From: Methylomicrobium agile
Lineage (GTDB): Bacteria; Pseudomonadota; Gammaproteobacteria; Methylococcales; Methylomonadaceae
Reading direction: 5' to 3'
Assembly: GCF_000733855.1 (NCBI RefSeq)
Contig: NZ_JPOJ01000001.1
Coordinates: 2,232,001 to 2,296,000, forward strand
Length of the DNA stretch: 64,000 nt
Shown: positions 26,078 through 35,898 of the stretch, piece by piece
Numbering within the stretch: position 1 is the first letter of the stretch
How the letters are laid out: each line of letters starts with the position of its first letter
Made by a program: the position numbers and the translations under genes
The notes under the pieces: generated by a model
The model's database searches: none
What the model saw: only the letters and a program-made list of their open reading frames with translations
What the model was told of the DNA's origin: nothing

Positions 26078-26214
26078 AATCTTTCCTGCAGCTTCAGGAT
26101 GAATCTGCCAGCATCTTAACATCGATTCGATGCGCCTAATTCTTCAGGGCCATGCATTTTGCCTTGCTGGGTTATTTTCTCAGGGATTTTTATTGTTAAC
26201 GTTGGAGCAAACAA

Positions 26215-26412
26215 ATGCCAAAAATCAAAACCAACCGCGGCGCAGCCAAGCGTTTCAGACGCACCGGCAACGGCGGTTTCAAATGCGGCCAATCGCATAA
26301 GCGTCATATTCTGACCAAGAAAAGCACCAAGCGGAAACGCCAATTGCGTAGTCCGGCTTCGATTCATCCATCCGACGTGCGTAGCGCAGCCCGCATGCTG
26401 CCTTACACCTAA
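26215..26412 (+). CDS. rpmI: 50S ribosomal protein L35
   Basis: The 65-residue, very basic protein ([39 protein letters not shown]) is an unmistakable L35. It lies between infC and rplT in the conserved order. The 190-base infC-rpmI gap is the position where, in E. coli, L20 binds mRNA to repress rpmI-rplT; an equivalent could lie here. Confidence 0.97.
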   Translation: MPKIKTNRGAAKRFRRTGNGGFKCGQSHKRHILTKKSTKRKRQLRSPASIHPSDVRSAARMLPYT

Positions 26413-26427
26413 GCCGGGAGAATCACG

Positions 26428-26790
26428 ATGCCTAGAGTGAAACGCGGCGTTACCGCCAGAGCGAGACACAAGAAAATTTTAAAGCAGGCCAAAGGCTACT
26501 ACGGTGCCCGCAGCCGGGTCTACCGCGTTGCGAAGCAAGCCGTCATCAAGGCCGGCCAGTATGCTTACCGCGACCGCAGACAGAAAAAACGCCAGTTCCG
26601 CGCCTTGTGGATCGTGCGTATCAACGCCGCCGCCAGACAATGCGGGCTGTCCTACAGCCGCCTGATCAACGGCCTGTCGAACGCGAACGTCGCGATCGAC
26701 CGTAAGGTGCTGGCCGACATCGCGGTACGCGACATGGACGCTTTCGCCGAAATCGCCAAGATCGCGAAAGCCAACGTCAGCCCGCTGTAA
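26428..26790 (+). CDS. rplT: 50S ribosomal protein L20
   Basis: The 120-residue protein ([60 protein letters not shown]) is a standard L20, needed early in 50S assembly and known to autoregulate its operon. It starts 15 bases after rpmI. Confidence 0.98.
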   Translation: MPRVKRGVTARARHKKILKQAKGYYGARSRVYRVAKQAVIKAGQYAYRDRRQKKRQFRALWIVRINAAARQCGLSYSRLINGLSNANVAIDRKVLADIAVRDMDAFAEIAKIAKANVSPL

Positions 26791-28205
<1,415 letters not shown>

Positions 28206-28218
28206 GTAGCCGTACGTC

Positions 28219-30594
28219 ATGCAAATTAGTGAAGCTTGGTTAAGAACTTACGTCAATCCGGTCGTCAGCACCGAAGAACTGGTCGCGCAATTGACCATGG
28301 CCGGTCTCGAAGTCGACTCGGTCACCCCGGCTGCCGCGGTGTTCAGCGGCGTGGTCGTCGGCGAAGTGCTCGAAACGGTGCAGCATCCCGATGCGGACCG
28401 CCTGCGCGTCTGCAAGGTCGAAGTCGGGCAGGGCGAGCCGCTGCAAATCGTCTGCGGCGCCAGCAACGTGCGTCCCGGCCTGAAAATTCCGGCCGCGCTG
28501 ATCGGTGCGGTGCTGCCGGGCGATTTCAAGATCAAGAAATCCAAGCTGCGCGGGGTCGAATCCTACGGCATGCTTTGCTCCGAAAAGGAACTCGGTCTGG
28601 CCGAAGAATCACAGGGCCTGATGGAGCTCGCGCAGGACGCGCCGGTCGGGGCCGACATCCGCGAATACCTGTCGCTGAACGATAACCTGATCGAGGTCGC
28701 TCTGACCCCGAACCGGGCCGACTGCCTGAGCATCGAAGGCTTGGCCCGCGAAGTCGCGGTGCTGAATCAAATTGACTGGCAAGGCGCACCGATGAAAAAG
28801 GCGTCCGCCGCGCATCGCGATACGCTGCATATTGCCGTCGATGCGACTGATGCCTGCCCGCGCTATCTCGGCCGTCTGATCAAGAGCGTCAATTCGAAAG
28901 CCGAAACGCCGCTCTGGATGCAGGAACGGCTTCGGCGCTCGGGCCTCCGAAGCCTTGGTCCGGTGGTCGACGTGACCAACTATGTCTTGCTCGAACTCGG
29001 ACAACCTTTGCACGCATTCGATGCGGACAAATTGAACGGCAGCATCCATGTGCGCTGGGCGAAAGACGGCGAAGAACTGGCGCTGCTCAATGGTCAGACG
29101 GTCAAGCTCGATCCCGAATCGTTGGTGATTGCGGACGACGCGCGCGCGTTGGCCCTGGCCGGTGTGATGGGCGGCAGCGAATCGGCGGTTGGCGGGGAAA
29201 CGCGGAACATCTTCCTCGAATGCGCGTTTTTTACGCCGCAAAGCATTGCCGGCAAGGCGCGCCGCTTCGGCCTGCATACCGATTCCTCACACCGCTTCGA
29301 GCGCGGCGTCGATCCGTTTCTGCAGGAACGTGCGATCGAACGCGCGACGCAACTGATTACCGAAATCGCCGGCGGCAGCGCCGGCCTGATCGGCGAGGCG
29401 GTTTCCGAAGCCCACCTACCGAAACGGCTTCCGGTCGAACTCCGCCGCGCGCGAATCGAAAGATTGCTCGGTCTGTTGCCGAGCGACGAACAGATTTCCG
29501 GCATCTTCCGCCGCCTGGGCATGGCGGTCGAAACGACTGCGGACGGCTGGCACGTAACGCCGCCCGGCTTCCGCTTCGATGTCGCGATCGAAGCCGACCT
29601 GATCGAAGAAATCGCGCGCATCTATGGTTACAACAACCTGCCGAGCAATCGCCTGCTGGTGCGCACGGAACTGCACAAGGCGAGCGAATCGCTGCTGGAG
29701 CTGGATCGCGCCCGCGACCTGCTGGTCGACCGCGGCTATCAGGAAGCGATCACGTTCAGCTTTGTCGATGCGGAAACGCAGCAGGCGATCACGCCGGGCG
29801 CCGACATGATCACCCTGCAGAACCCGATTTCCTCCGAATTGTCGGTGATGCGCGGCACGCTCTGGTGCGGACTGATCAAGGCGGCCCAGCATAACGTCAA
29901 CCGGCAGCAGAACCGGGTCCACCTGTTCGAAACCGGTTTGCGTTTCGTCCGGTTCGAGGGCCAAGTGCTGCAGGAAAAAATGCTGGCCGGCGTAGCGCTC
30001 GGCAGCGCACATCCCGAACAATGGGGCGAGCCGTCCCGAACGGTCGACTTCTACGATGTCAAGGCCGATGTCGAGGCCCTGTTCTCGTTGACCGGTTGCG
30101 CCGCACGCTTCGTCCCGTCCGAACATCCGGCGCTGCATCCCGGCCAGACCGCCGAAATTCTGGCCCCGAACGGTGAACTGATCGGCCTGATCGGCATGCT
30201 GCACCCGAATCTCGAAAAACGGTTCGGCTTCGACGGCCGGGTATTCCTGTTCGAGCTGGATCAGGACACATTGCTCGCCAAACAGAAGGCCCGGTTCACG
30301 CCGCTGTCGAAATATCCGTCGGTACGGCGCGACCTGGCGCTGATCGTCAGGGAGGATGTCACCGCCGAACAGATCACGAATTGCATTGGCGAGCTCCGGG
30401 AACCTGCGCTGCAAACTGTCGTCCCCTTCGACGTATACCGCGGCAAAGGCGTCGACGAAGGCCACAAGAGCATCGCCCTGAGCTTGGCTCTGCAGGACTA
30501 TTCACAGACGCTGACAGATTCCGAAATCGATGCTATAGTTAGTAAGCTTTTGGAAAACTTGAAAAATAAAATTGGTGCGAAGTTGAGGGATTGA
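28219..30594 (+). CDS. pheT: Phenylalanyl-tRNA synthetase beta chain
   Basis: The 791-residue chain is full length: an N-terminal tRNA-binding OB fold (VVGEVLETVQHPDADRLRVC, then KVEVGQGEPLQIVCGASNVR), the B3/B4 editing domain (LGPVVDVTNYVLLELGQPLH AFD), B5, a catalytic-like core, and the C-terminal ferredoxin-fold anticodon-binding domain (FTPLSKYPSVRRDLALIV). It forms the beta subunit and holds Tyr-editing activity. Confidence 0.98.
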   Translation: MQISEAWLRTYVNPVVSTEELVAQLTMAGLEVDSVTPAAAVFSGVVVGEVLETVQHPDADRLRVCKVEVGQGEPLQIVCGASNVRPGLKIPAALIGAVLPGDFKIKKSKLRGVESYGMLCSEKELGLAEESQGLMELAQDAPVGADIREYLSLNDNLIEVALTPNRADCLSIEGLAREVAVLNQIDWQGAPMKKASAAHRDTLHIAVDATDACPRYLGRLIKSVNSKAETPLWMQERLRRSGLRSLGPVVDVTNYVLLELGQPLHAFDADKLNGSIHVRWAKDGEELALLNGQTVKLDPESLVIADDARALALAGVMGGSESAVGGETRNIFLECAFFTPQSIAGKARRFGLHTDSSHRFERGVDPFLQERAIERATQLITEIAGGSAGLIGEAVSEAHLPKRLPVELRRARIERLLGLLPSDEQISGIFRRLGMAVETTADGWHVTPPGFRFDVAIEADLIEEIARIYGYNNLPSNRLLVRTELHKASESLLELDRARDLLVDRGYQEAITFSFVDAETQQAITPGADMITLQNPISSELSVMRGTLWCGLIKAAQHNVNRQQNRVHLFETGLRFVRFEGQVLQEKMLAGVALGSAHPEQWGEPSRTVDFYDVKADVEALFSLTGCAARFVPSEHPALHPGQTAEILAPNGELIGLIGMLHPNLEKRFGFDGRVFLFELDQDTLLAKQKARFTPLSKYPSVRRDLALIVREDVTAEQITNCIGELREPALQTVVPFDVYRGKGVDEGHKSIALSLALQDYSQTLTDSEIDAIVSKLLENLKNKIGAKLRD

Positions 30595-30598
30595 TTAA

Positions 30599-30898
30599 AT
30601 GGCATTAACCAAAGCTGATTTTGCTGAAAAACTTTTCGAAGAGCTCGGCTTGAACAAGCGTGAAGCCAAAGATATCGTGGAGCTGTTTTTTGAAGAAATC
30701 AAAACCGCTCTGGAGCGCGGCGAGCAAGTCAAACTGTCCGGTTTCGGCAAGTTCGAACTGCGCGACAAGAATAGCCGTCCGGGAAGAAATCCGAAAACCG
30801 GAGAAGAAATACCCATTACTGCCAGACGTGTGGTAACATTCAGGTCCGGACAAAAACTCAAAGCGCGGGTAGAAGCCTATGCTGGAACCGAGTCATAA
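30599..30898 (+). CDS. ihfA: Integration host factor alpha subunit
   Basis: The 99-residue DNA-bending protein ([60 protein letters not shown]) is typical IHF alpha, in its usual place after pheT, 4 bases from the pheT stop. It will serve replication, recombination and sigma54 promoters such as the rtc promoter in this window. Confidence 0.97.
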   Translation: MALTKADFAEKLFEELGLNKREAKDIVELFFEEIKTALERGEQVKLSGFGKFELRDKNSRPGRNPKTGEEIPITARRVVTFRSGQKLKARVEAYAGTES

Positions 30899-31232
30899 TA
30901 ACGAACTGCCTCCCATCCCGGCAAAGCGCTACTTCACGATCGGTGAAGTCAGCGAGCTATGCGCCGTCAAACCCCATGTACTGCGCTACTGGGAGCAGGA
31001 ATTTACCGAACTGAGCCCGGTCAAACGCCGGGGCAACCGCCGGTATTATCAGCGTCACGACGTGCTGATGATCCGCCAGATCCGTTCCCTGCTGTACGAG
31101 CAGGGCTACACGATCGGTGGCGCCAGGGCACACCTGACCAGTGACCAGCACAAAGAGGACGCGACCCGCACCAAGCAACTGATCCACCAGATGGTCGTAG
31201 AACTCGAAGACATTCTGGAATTGCTTAAATAA
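30879..31232 (+). CDS. MerR-family regulator of the ihfA-linked type
   Basis: The 117-residue protein has the MerR winged helix near residues 18-85 ([40 protein letters not shown]) and a short C-terminal helix. It overlaps the end of ihfA by 20 bases in another frame. A short MerR protein following ihfA is a widely conserved arrangement in gammaproteobacteria; its ligand is unknown. No effector-binding cysteines are seen. Confidence 0.9.
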   Translation: MLEPSHNNELPPIPAKRYFTIGEVSELCAVKPHVLRYWEQEFTELSPVKRRGNRRYYQRHDVLMIRQIRSLLYEQGYTIGGARAHLTSDQHKEDATRTKQLIHQMVVELEDILELLK

Positions 31233-31260
31233 GGTCGGCTGTAATATAATTCTCCCTCTT

Positions 31261-31284
31261 CGGCTTTTTTCAAAAGCCGGTTTT
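31261..31284 (+). terminator. Terminator of the thrS-to-merR operon
   Basis: CGGCTTTT and AAAAGCCG form an 8-bp stem followed by GTTTTAT, 28 bases after the merR stop. Confidence 0.75.
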
Positions 31285-31337
31285 ATCCTTATCTTATAAA
31301 TTGCAAAGGCGGCGTGCCCGAGCAGTTGTCAAATCAT

Positions 31338-31414
31338 CGGGGCGTAGCGCAGTTTGGTAGCGCACTTGCATGGGGTGCAAGGGGTCGGAGGTTCAAATCC
31401 TCTCGTCCCGACCA
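31338..31414 (+). tRNA. tRNA-Pro (GGG)
   Basis: A complete cloverleaf: acceptor CGGGGCG/CGTCCCG (one G-U pair), anticodon stem CTTGC/GCAAG with loop ATGGGGT (anticodon GGG), T-loop GTTCAAATC and encoded CCA. It marks the left edge of the accessory island. Confidence 0.97.
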
Positions 31415-31492
31415 ATGAAATTAGTATTTTCAGGGAAAAACGTACATTAAAACCGAAATAAACAGATATAAATCGAAATGAATGTCTGTTTT

Positions 31493-31620
31493 TTATGTGA
31501 ACATCTCCACCGCTTTGTTGCCTGCATCGGGCAGGCTGTCTTTAATGAATCGCGCATAAGACTTTGTTGTTATGATGACTGAGCCTGACCCATCTGCCAA
31601 CTTATCCAGGCCAATGATTC
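31493..31620 (-). pseudogene. Possible remnant of a tyrosine recombinase C-terminus
   Basis: On the minus strand a short frame ending at TAA 31495 reads GSVIITTKSYARFIKDSLPD followed by AGNKAVEMF. The TTKxYARF pattern resembles the C-terminal catalytic Tyr region of integrases (.GHSSVxxTxxYAHF). It is interrupted upstream and lies 79 bases from the 3' end of tRNA-Pro, the expected place for an island integrase. The match is short, so the call is tentative. Confidence 0.35.
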
Positions 31621-31807
31621 ACATGCAGTCAAAACATCATGCAGGCATAAGTGTGACGAGTTTGATAGGGTTTACGGTAACGAATACCTGTACGCTTAAG
31701 AGCCCATCCCCAAAACTTCCTGATTTGTCTGTCTCCTGTCCATGGTTTCCCTGTATTGGGATTTTTTAAAGACACGACATCTATCTTTAAGCGTATACAG
31801 TTTTTGA

Positions 31808-32116
31808 TCTTCTAGGGAATATGCGGAAGATATAGGGCAGTTAGAGCTTCTTTTAAATAGCTATCCTAAGCTTAATGAGGCATCTGAAACATCGGAAGCC
31901 GTAAAAGGCCAAGTATCCAATACCCGCTCCGAGATCGACGCGGAGATCGCATCCTTGCCGTCAAAGACTGACATGTATGCCTTTAAGCGGTTGGATGATC
32001 TCGTGGAGAAGATCGAGCGGGCCGGGCTGATGGAAGAGTACGAGACGAAGCTGAACGAGGTGGCTGACTATCTGACCGTTTTGCTGGCGGAAGCTGAAAA
32101 AAGGATCGAATGGTAA
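31808..32116 (+). pseudogene. Truncated 3' end of an unidentified coiled-coil protein gene
   Basis: About 100 codons are open with no start codon near the beginning: QLELLLNSYPKLNEASETSE, then AEIASLPSKTDMYAFKRLDD and YETKLNEVADYLTVLLAEAE, ending TAA at 32114-32116. The translation is acidic, helical and convincingly coding, but a TGA lies just upstream. It appears to be the tail of a lost gene. No family was recognised. Confidence 0.5.
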
Positions 32117-32215
32117 TCGGCGATCATCCACTAAATACTGGCGCGGCTACCTGATACCCTTTTCAGCTCCCAAGCAGAAACAACTGGCAAGAAAAAATCA
32201 ATTCCCCTTCACCCC

Positions 32216-32665
32216 ATGCAAGGCATTATTCTCATTGGACTGCAAGCTAGCGGCAAAACCACGTTTTATTTTCAGCAATTTGCCAAGACCCATATCCGGC
32301 TGAGCATGGACATGCTGAAAACCCGTCATCGGGAAAATCTGCTGCTCCATGCCTGCCTGGAGGCAAAACAACCCGTGGTGATTGACAACACCAATCCAAC
32401 CAGACAAGAGCGGGGAAAATACATCAAAGGCTTTAAGACACATCGATTTGAAGTCATTGGCTATTATTTCTCGGCCAATCTGGAAGCCTGCCTCAAGAGG
32501 AATGCCTTGCGAACAGGCAAGGGAAACATTCCCGAGGCTGGTCTCAAGGGCACTTACAATAAACTGGAGTTGCCGGAATACGCAGAAGGGTTTGACCAGT
32601 TGTATTATGTGAGCATCCACCACAACCACTTCAAGGTAGAAGGCTGGAAACATGAAATTCAGTGA
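32216..32665 (+). CDS. Polynucleotide kinase-like P-loop protein
   Basis: The 149-residue protein has a P-loop at its very start (GLQASGKTTF, residues 8-17), a Walker-B-like VVIDNTNPTRQERGKYI near 58-74 and an arginine-bearing lid (CLKRNALRTGKGNIPEAGLK). This is the AAA_33/T4 Pnkp kinase fold, which phosphorylates RNA or DNA 5'-OH ends. Its gene overlaps the Thg1-like gene by 14 bases, implying coupling. A 5' kinase next to a 3'-5' RNA polymerase and RtcB/RtcA points to RNA-end repair. The exact substrate is not known. Confidence 0.82.
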   Translation: MQGIILIGLQASGKTTFYFQQFAKTHIRLSMDMLKTRHRENLLLHACLEAKQPVVIDNTNPTRQERGKYIKGFKTHRFEVIGYYFSANLEACLKRNALRTGKGNIPEAGLKGTYNKLELPEYAEGFDQLYYVSIHHNHFKVEGWKHEIQ

Positions 32666-33416
32666 GCTTGACCGAAAAATGCGCGTGTTCGAGACCGCGC
32701 ACGACCACTGCGTGTTGCCGGGCATCCACATCGTCGCCCGCATTGATGGGCGTTGCTTTACTACCTTGACCAAGGACAAGCATCGGCTTGAAGCGCCTTT
32801 TGACCTGAAGTTTCGGGATATGATGATCGAGACTGTCAAACACTTGATGCAATGCGGGTTCAAGATCAATTACGGCTATACCCAAAGCGATGAAATTTCG
32901 CTTTGGCTTGATCTGAATGACGGCCTGTTTGAGCGCAAGGAACGCAAGCTGAATTCCATCCTGGCAGGAGAAGCCAGCGCGAAATTCAGCTTGCTCTTGG
33001 GCGATGTCGCCGCTTTCGATTGCCGGATTTGCCAACTGCCGACCCAACAACTGGTCATCGATTATTTTCGGTGGCGGCAGGAAGATGCCCGCCGAAACGC
33101 CTTGAATGCCCATTGTTATTGGAGCCTTCGCAAGGAAGGCGCATCGGTTCAGAACGCGACCACAGCTTTATCTAAAAAATCAGTGGCCGAGAAAAACGAA
33201 TTGCTTTTCCAGAAAGGCGTCAACTTCAACGACCTCCCCAATTGGCAAAAACGCGGCACGGGCGTGTATTGGGAAAGCTATGAAAAAACGGCGATGAACC
33301 CGCTGACCGGTGAACCTGCAACAGCCTATCGAAGCCGCATAAAAGTAGACTTCGATTTGCCCATAAAGGACGGCTACAGCCAGTTTATAGGAGACATGCT
33401 GGCTAACTGCGGCTAG
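32652..33416 (+). CDS. Thg1-like 3'-5' RNA polymerase (tRNA-His guanylyltransferase family)
   Basis: The 254-residue protein carries the Thg1 palm-domain metal ligands in sequence and position: ARIDGRCFTTLT (Asp32) and GYTQSDEISLWL (Asp80), equivalent to yeast Asp29 and Asp76. FNDLPNWQKRGTGVYWESYE near residue 190 is also family-typical. Thg1 adds G-1 to tRNA-His; bacterial Thg1-like proteins repair 5'-truncated tRNAs by template-dependent 3'-5' addition. Bacteria encode G-1, so repair is the likelier role. The gene is coupled to the kinase upstream and stands alone otherwise. Confidence 0.9.
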   Translation: MKFSELDRKMRVFETAHDHCVLPGIHIVARIDGRCFTTLTKDKHRLEAPFDLKFRDMMIETVKHLMQCGFKINYGYTQSDEISLWLDLNDGLFERKERKLNSILAGEASAKFSLLLGDVAAFDCRICQLPTQQLVIDYFRWRQEDARRNALNAHCYWSLRKEGASVQNATTALSKKSVAEKNELLFQKGVNFNDLPNWQKRGTGVYWESYEKTAMNPLTGEPATAYRSRIKVDFDLPIKDGYSQFIGDMLANCG

Positions 33417-33476
33417 ATTATCGTTTTACCGCCCCTTAGTCACGCGATCAGGGCAATGATGTGGAATGTAAGCGTT

Positions 33477-33698
33477 TCATACCCTCAAGCTGTTCTTGGC
33501 TGGCCTCCGAACCAGCAAATCCAATAGCTGATTAAACGTTTTGTTATCGACATGGAATGCGCTTTGGTCAAGAATGACGTTCTTGGTTTCCTTCAGCGCC
33601 GATGCCAACATAAATTGCGAGCGATTGGAACCCAGCAATTCGGCGGCACGGCCGCGAAGATGGATATTGACCTCGGCGGAAAGTTATTCTGTTTTCAT
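33477..33698 (-). pseudogene. DUF1778 (TacA-type) antitoxin remnant
   Basis: On the minus strand, MKTE is followed by TAA (codon 5) and then, in the same frame, LSAEVNIHLRGRAAELLGSN and RSQFMLASALKETKNVILDQ with a C-terminal LLDLLVRRP. This is the ribbon-helix-helix DUF1778 antitoxin. It has a nonsense codon and an apparent short deletion in the first helix (family: NIRxxxExxxLIDRAAELLG). No GNAT toxin follows, so the toxin-antitoxin pair has decayed. Confidence 0.78.
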
Positions 33699-33764
33699 TT
33701 CAAATGACCGGAGGGTAATGGGCTATTTATGCTCGGTTTTTGTGTTGCAATTGTCAGCACAAAT

Positions 33765-34694
33765 TTAGGTCTTAAACGCGACATCAACGGCTTTGAGCAG
33801 TTCGACGGTCAGGTGGTAAATGCCCGGCCGCTTACTCTCACGCGGGCCGGCAACGTTCAGGGTCTTAATGATGTGCGTACGCAACCAAGCAAGTACGCTG
33901 GCCGTTGCTTCCGCCGTAACACCGGCATCGAGCTGTACGACGAGATGTGGTTTGGCTATCTGCTGGGCGAAGGCTTGGGTCGCTAACGTTCCACCTTCCA
34001 GTTCGCCCAGATTGACAATCAGGGTGCCGTCGCTGTCTTCCACGTTGCGGCGGGTGCGCTGGCGGTAGCCCCCATCGGCCAATTCGGTGAGCTGGTATTT
34101 CAACGGGATGATGCCGTCCTCGGCTTTGCGTCCGCGTGGTACCCAACCACCGTGCGTGTAGCGATAGCCATGATGGATGGCGAAATCCAACGCGCCACGA
34201 TCCGCGCTGGTCTGTCCGCCGGAGACAATGTGTTGGCAGAAACGCGGCGGGTCGGGAAATGTCTGGTACAGCCTGCGGAACGAAGGCAGTGGCGACAGCC
34301 AGCCACCGGCGAGGATTTCGGTGCGCTCGTCGATGCTGTGGTTGGGGTCCTCGCCGGGCTTGATATAAACGACGCGGTAGGCGTTTCCCACTTCTTCCTT
34401 GAGCCAGCGCGACAGTTGCAGGCCGCGCACATTAAAAGCGATCCAGTCCCAGCTATCGGCATCGAAGTCGTCCGAGTAGAACGATGTTCGGTCGAACGTG
34501 ATGGCCCAAACCGCGAACTTCTGCCATAGCCCTTCCGACACCGGGAGCGACTCATCCCAATAGGCGCCGTCGCAGATATTACCACCGACGCCGCGTTCGT
34601 CTGGGCTCTTGACCCACCACAGGAACGGCGCATTGCCGTAGTCCACCATTACGGTGAGGACAGGAATGAATGGCGTGTTTTCTTCATTGTTCAT
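33765..34694 (-). CDS. Two-domain protein with C-terminal putative molybdenum-carrier-like domain
   Basis: From ATG 34694 the product has 309 residues. The first 130 are an unrecognised, Trp/Asp-rich domain (VMVDYGNAPFLWWVKSPDER; GLWQKFAVWAITFDRTSFYS). The rest is the Rossmann-like putative molybdenum carrier family: IVSGGQTSADRGALDFAIHH, GGWVPRGRKAEDGIIPLKYQ, DGTLIVNLGELEGGT and LNVAGPRESKRPGIY. That fold is related to LOG/DprA-like nucleotide-binding proteins, so ligand binding, not molybdenum itself, is the safe inference. It follows the gene at 34703 by 8 bases. Confidence 0.75.
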   Translation of the reverse strand: MNNEENTPFIPVLTVMVDYGNAPFLWWVKSPDERGVGGNICDGAYWDESLPVSEGLWQKFAVWAITFDRTSFYSDDFDADSWDWIAFNVRGLQLSRWLKEEVGNAYRVVYIKPGEDPNHSIDERTEILAGGWLSPLPSFRRLYQTFPDPPRFCQHIVSGGQTSADRGALDFAIHHGYRYTHGGWVPRGRKAEDGIIPLKYQLTELADGGYRQRTRRNVEDSDGTLIVNLGELEGGTLATQAFAQQIAKPHLVVQLDAGVTAEATASVLAWLRTHIIKTLNVAGPRESKRPGIYHLTVELLKAVDVAFKT

Positions 34695-34702
34695 GGCGTT
34701 GT

Positions 34703-35125
34703 CTAATCCTCTTTCCATACAAATTGATACACCGGGTTGGCGCACCACGCTTTCAGATCGTTGGCGAGCTCTTCAGCCTCCTCCGGCGTGAGGTTGAAAC
34801 GGATGTCGGCCCGGAACGGTGCGCTGTCATCAAGGAAGCCCTGAAAGATACAAAAGCGAAGGCACCTGTTTTTGCCTTCATGCGGCAGAACCGTCAGGAA
34901 GAAATGAAAGAGATCATCGTCATCCTTGTAATCGACAAAGAAAGGGCGAGCTGTTTCCTCCTTTAGCGACGGAGCTAAGAGTGCAGTAGCCACTTCGTCA
35001 AGTATGCACCGGTCGGCGTAGATTTGAATGGAAGCCCGTACCCGGTCGCTGCCGACAATGAAATGACAGAATGTATCGGGGTCGGAATATTTCGGTTCGA
35101 TGATGAAATAGCGTTGGGTTATCAT
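34703..35125 (-). CDS. Uncharacterised 140-residue protein paired with the molybdenum-carrier-like gene
   Basis: The protein (MITQRYFIIEPKYSDPDTFC; DDDDLFHFFLTVLPHEGKNR; FNLTPEEAEELANDLKAWCA) is soluble and mixed alpha/beta, with no domain I can name. The C-terminal helix LTPEEAEELANDLKAW resembles ligand- or dimer-interface helices in many small proteins and is not diagnostic. Eight bases separate it from the downstream gene, so the two are co-expressed. It sits between RNA-repair genes; a link is only positional. Confidence 0.65.
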   Translation of the reverse strand: MITQRYFIIEPKYSDPDTFCHFIVGSDRVRASIQIYADRCILDEVATALLAPSLKEETARPFFVDYKDDDDLFHFFLTVLPHEGKNRCLRFCIFQGFLDDSAPFRADIRFNLTPEEAEELANDLKAWCANPVYQFVWKED

Positions 35126-35213
35126 GAGTTCGGTTTTCTGTCTGTTATTTCAGCGGCAGCTTGTTCTGCCAAATACCTGTCCGTAATATCACAACCATGA
35201 TTGTCATGTAGCC

Positions 35214-35456
35214 CTAGCATGGAATACGCACCATGATAGGCATTGGAGTTTGCGCTGCGGCCAGCGCGCTTCGCACCTCATCCAGCGTTTGAGCCTCGAT
35301 GGCGGCCACCAGGCGTTGTAGTTCATTGCCATTGATAAAAGACCGCTGGTGTTACACAGAGTGTGGTTGGTTCGACGTGTCAGAAGCTTTAATGTCAATC
35401 TTCAACTCGAATTGGTCAAAGGCTTCTGCCTGTTTCATCAAAGGATTGTTTATCAT
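35214..35456 (-). pseudogene. Broken small gene of unknown family
   Basis: After AAAGGAG, ATG 35456 opens a frame MINNPLMKQAEAFDQFELKI that stops at TAA 35354. In a shifted frame the text SFINGNELQRLVAAIEAQTL and DEVRSALAAAQTPMPIMV continues to TAG 35216. A single frameshift would join both, so this looks like an inactivated gene of about 80 codons. No family is recognised. Confidence 0.4.
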
Positions 35457-35511
35457 TTCGTCATGCTCCTTTAAGCCTTGATTTCTCAGTCCAAAGCGAG
35501 ACAACAAACAT

Positions 35512-35877
35512 TAGAGCATTTTCGTTTTGGGTGTACGATCATAATCAATACCGCAAAGTGAGGGGAAACGCGTCATTCCGGCAGGGATTGCCGGACGACT
35601 GCAGGGATGCAGGAGATACGAGCCCAAGGAAGGGCGAGGTAGATCGCGTCAGGAACACGCGATCGAGAGCAACGCAGGGAGCGGTTGCCGAATCCAGAAG
35701 CCAGGGATGGCAAGCTTTAATGCATCCCTGCAGTCTGGATCTCGGCACAAATCTGTCTGGAACAGATTTGCATTGACCCGAAGGGGGCCAGGCAGGAAAG
35801 CCTGGCATGAATCCCTGCCGAGATGACGGTTTGACTTAACGGCATTATCTCCCTATAGGCGATATGAAAATGCTCTA
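35512..35877. mobile_element. MITE-like element, copy 1 (GAGCATTTTC ends, TA flanks)
   Basis: TA-GAGCATTTTCGT at 35512 and, inverted, TA-GAGCATTTTCAT at 35877 bound a 366-bp sequence with no gene. A second copy in opposite orientation is at 58817-59175. TA flanks fit the TA target duplication of IS630/Tc1-type transposases. The interior contains the dispersed 47-49 bp repeat, CGATCGAGAGCAACGCAGGG and palindromes. Confidence 0.82.
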
Positions 35878-35898
35878 GCCAGCCTATCTCGCCAAGCT

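Noticed and set aside
31310..31337. tRNA-like text GCGTGCCCGAGCAGTTG upstream of tRNA-Pro
   Set aside because: Only a 5' quarter of a Leu/Ser-type tRNA is present and no arms can be completed, so it is not a gene.
35531..35808. Open frames within MITE copy 1
   Set aside because: They consist of repeat sequence, are not conserved in copy 2 and lack starts.
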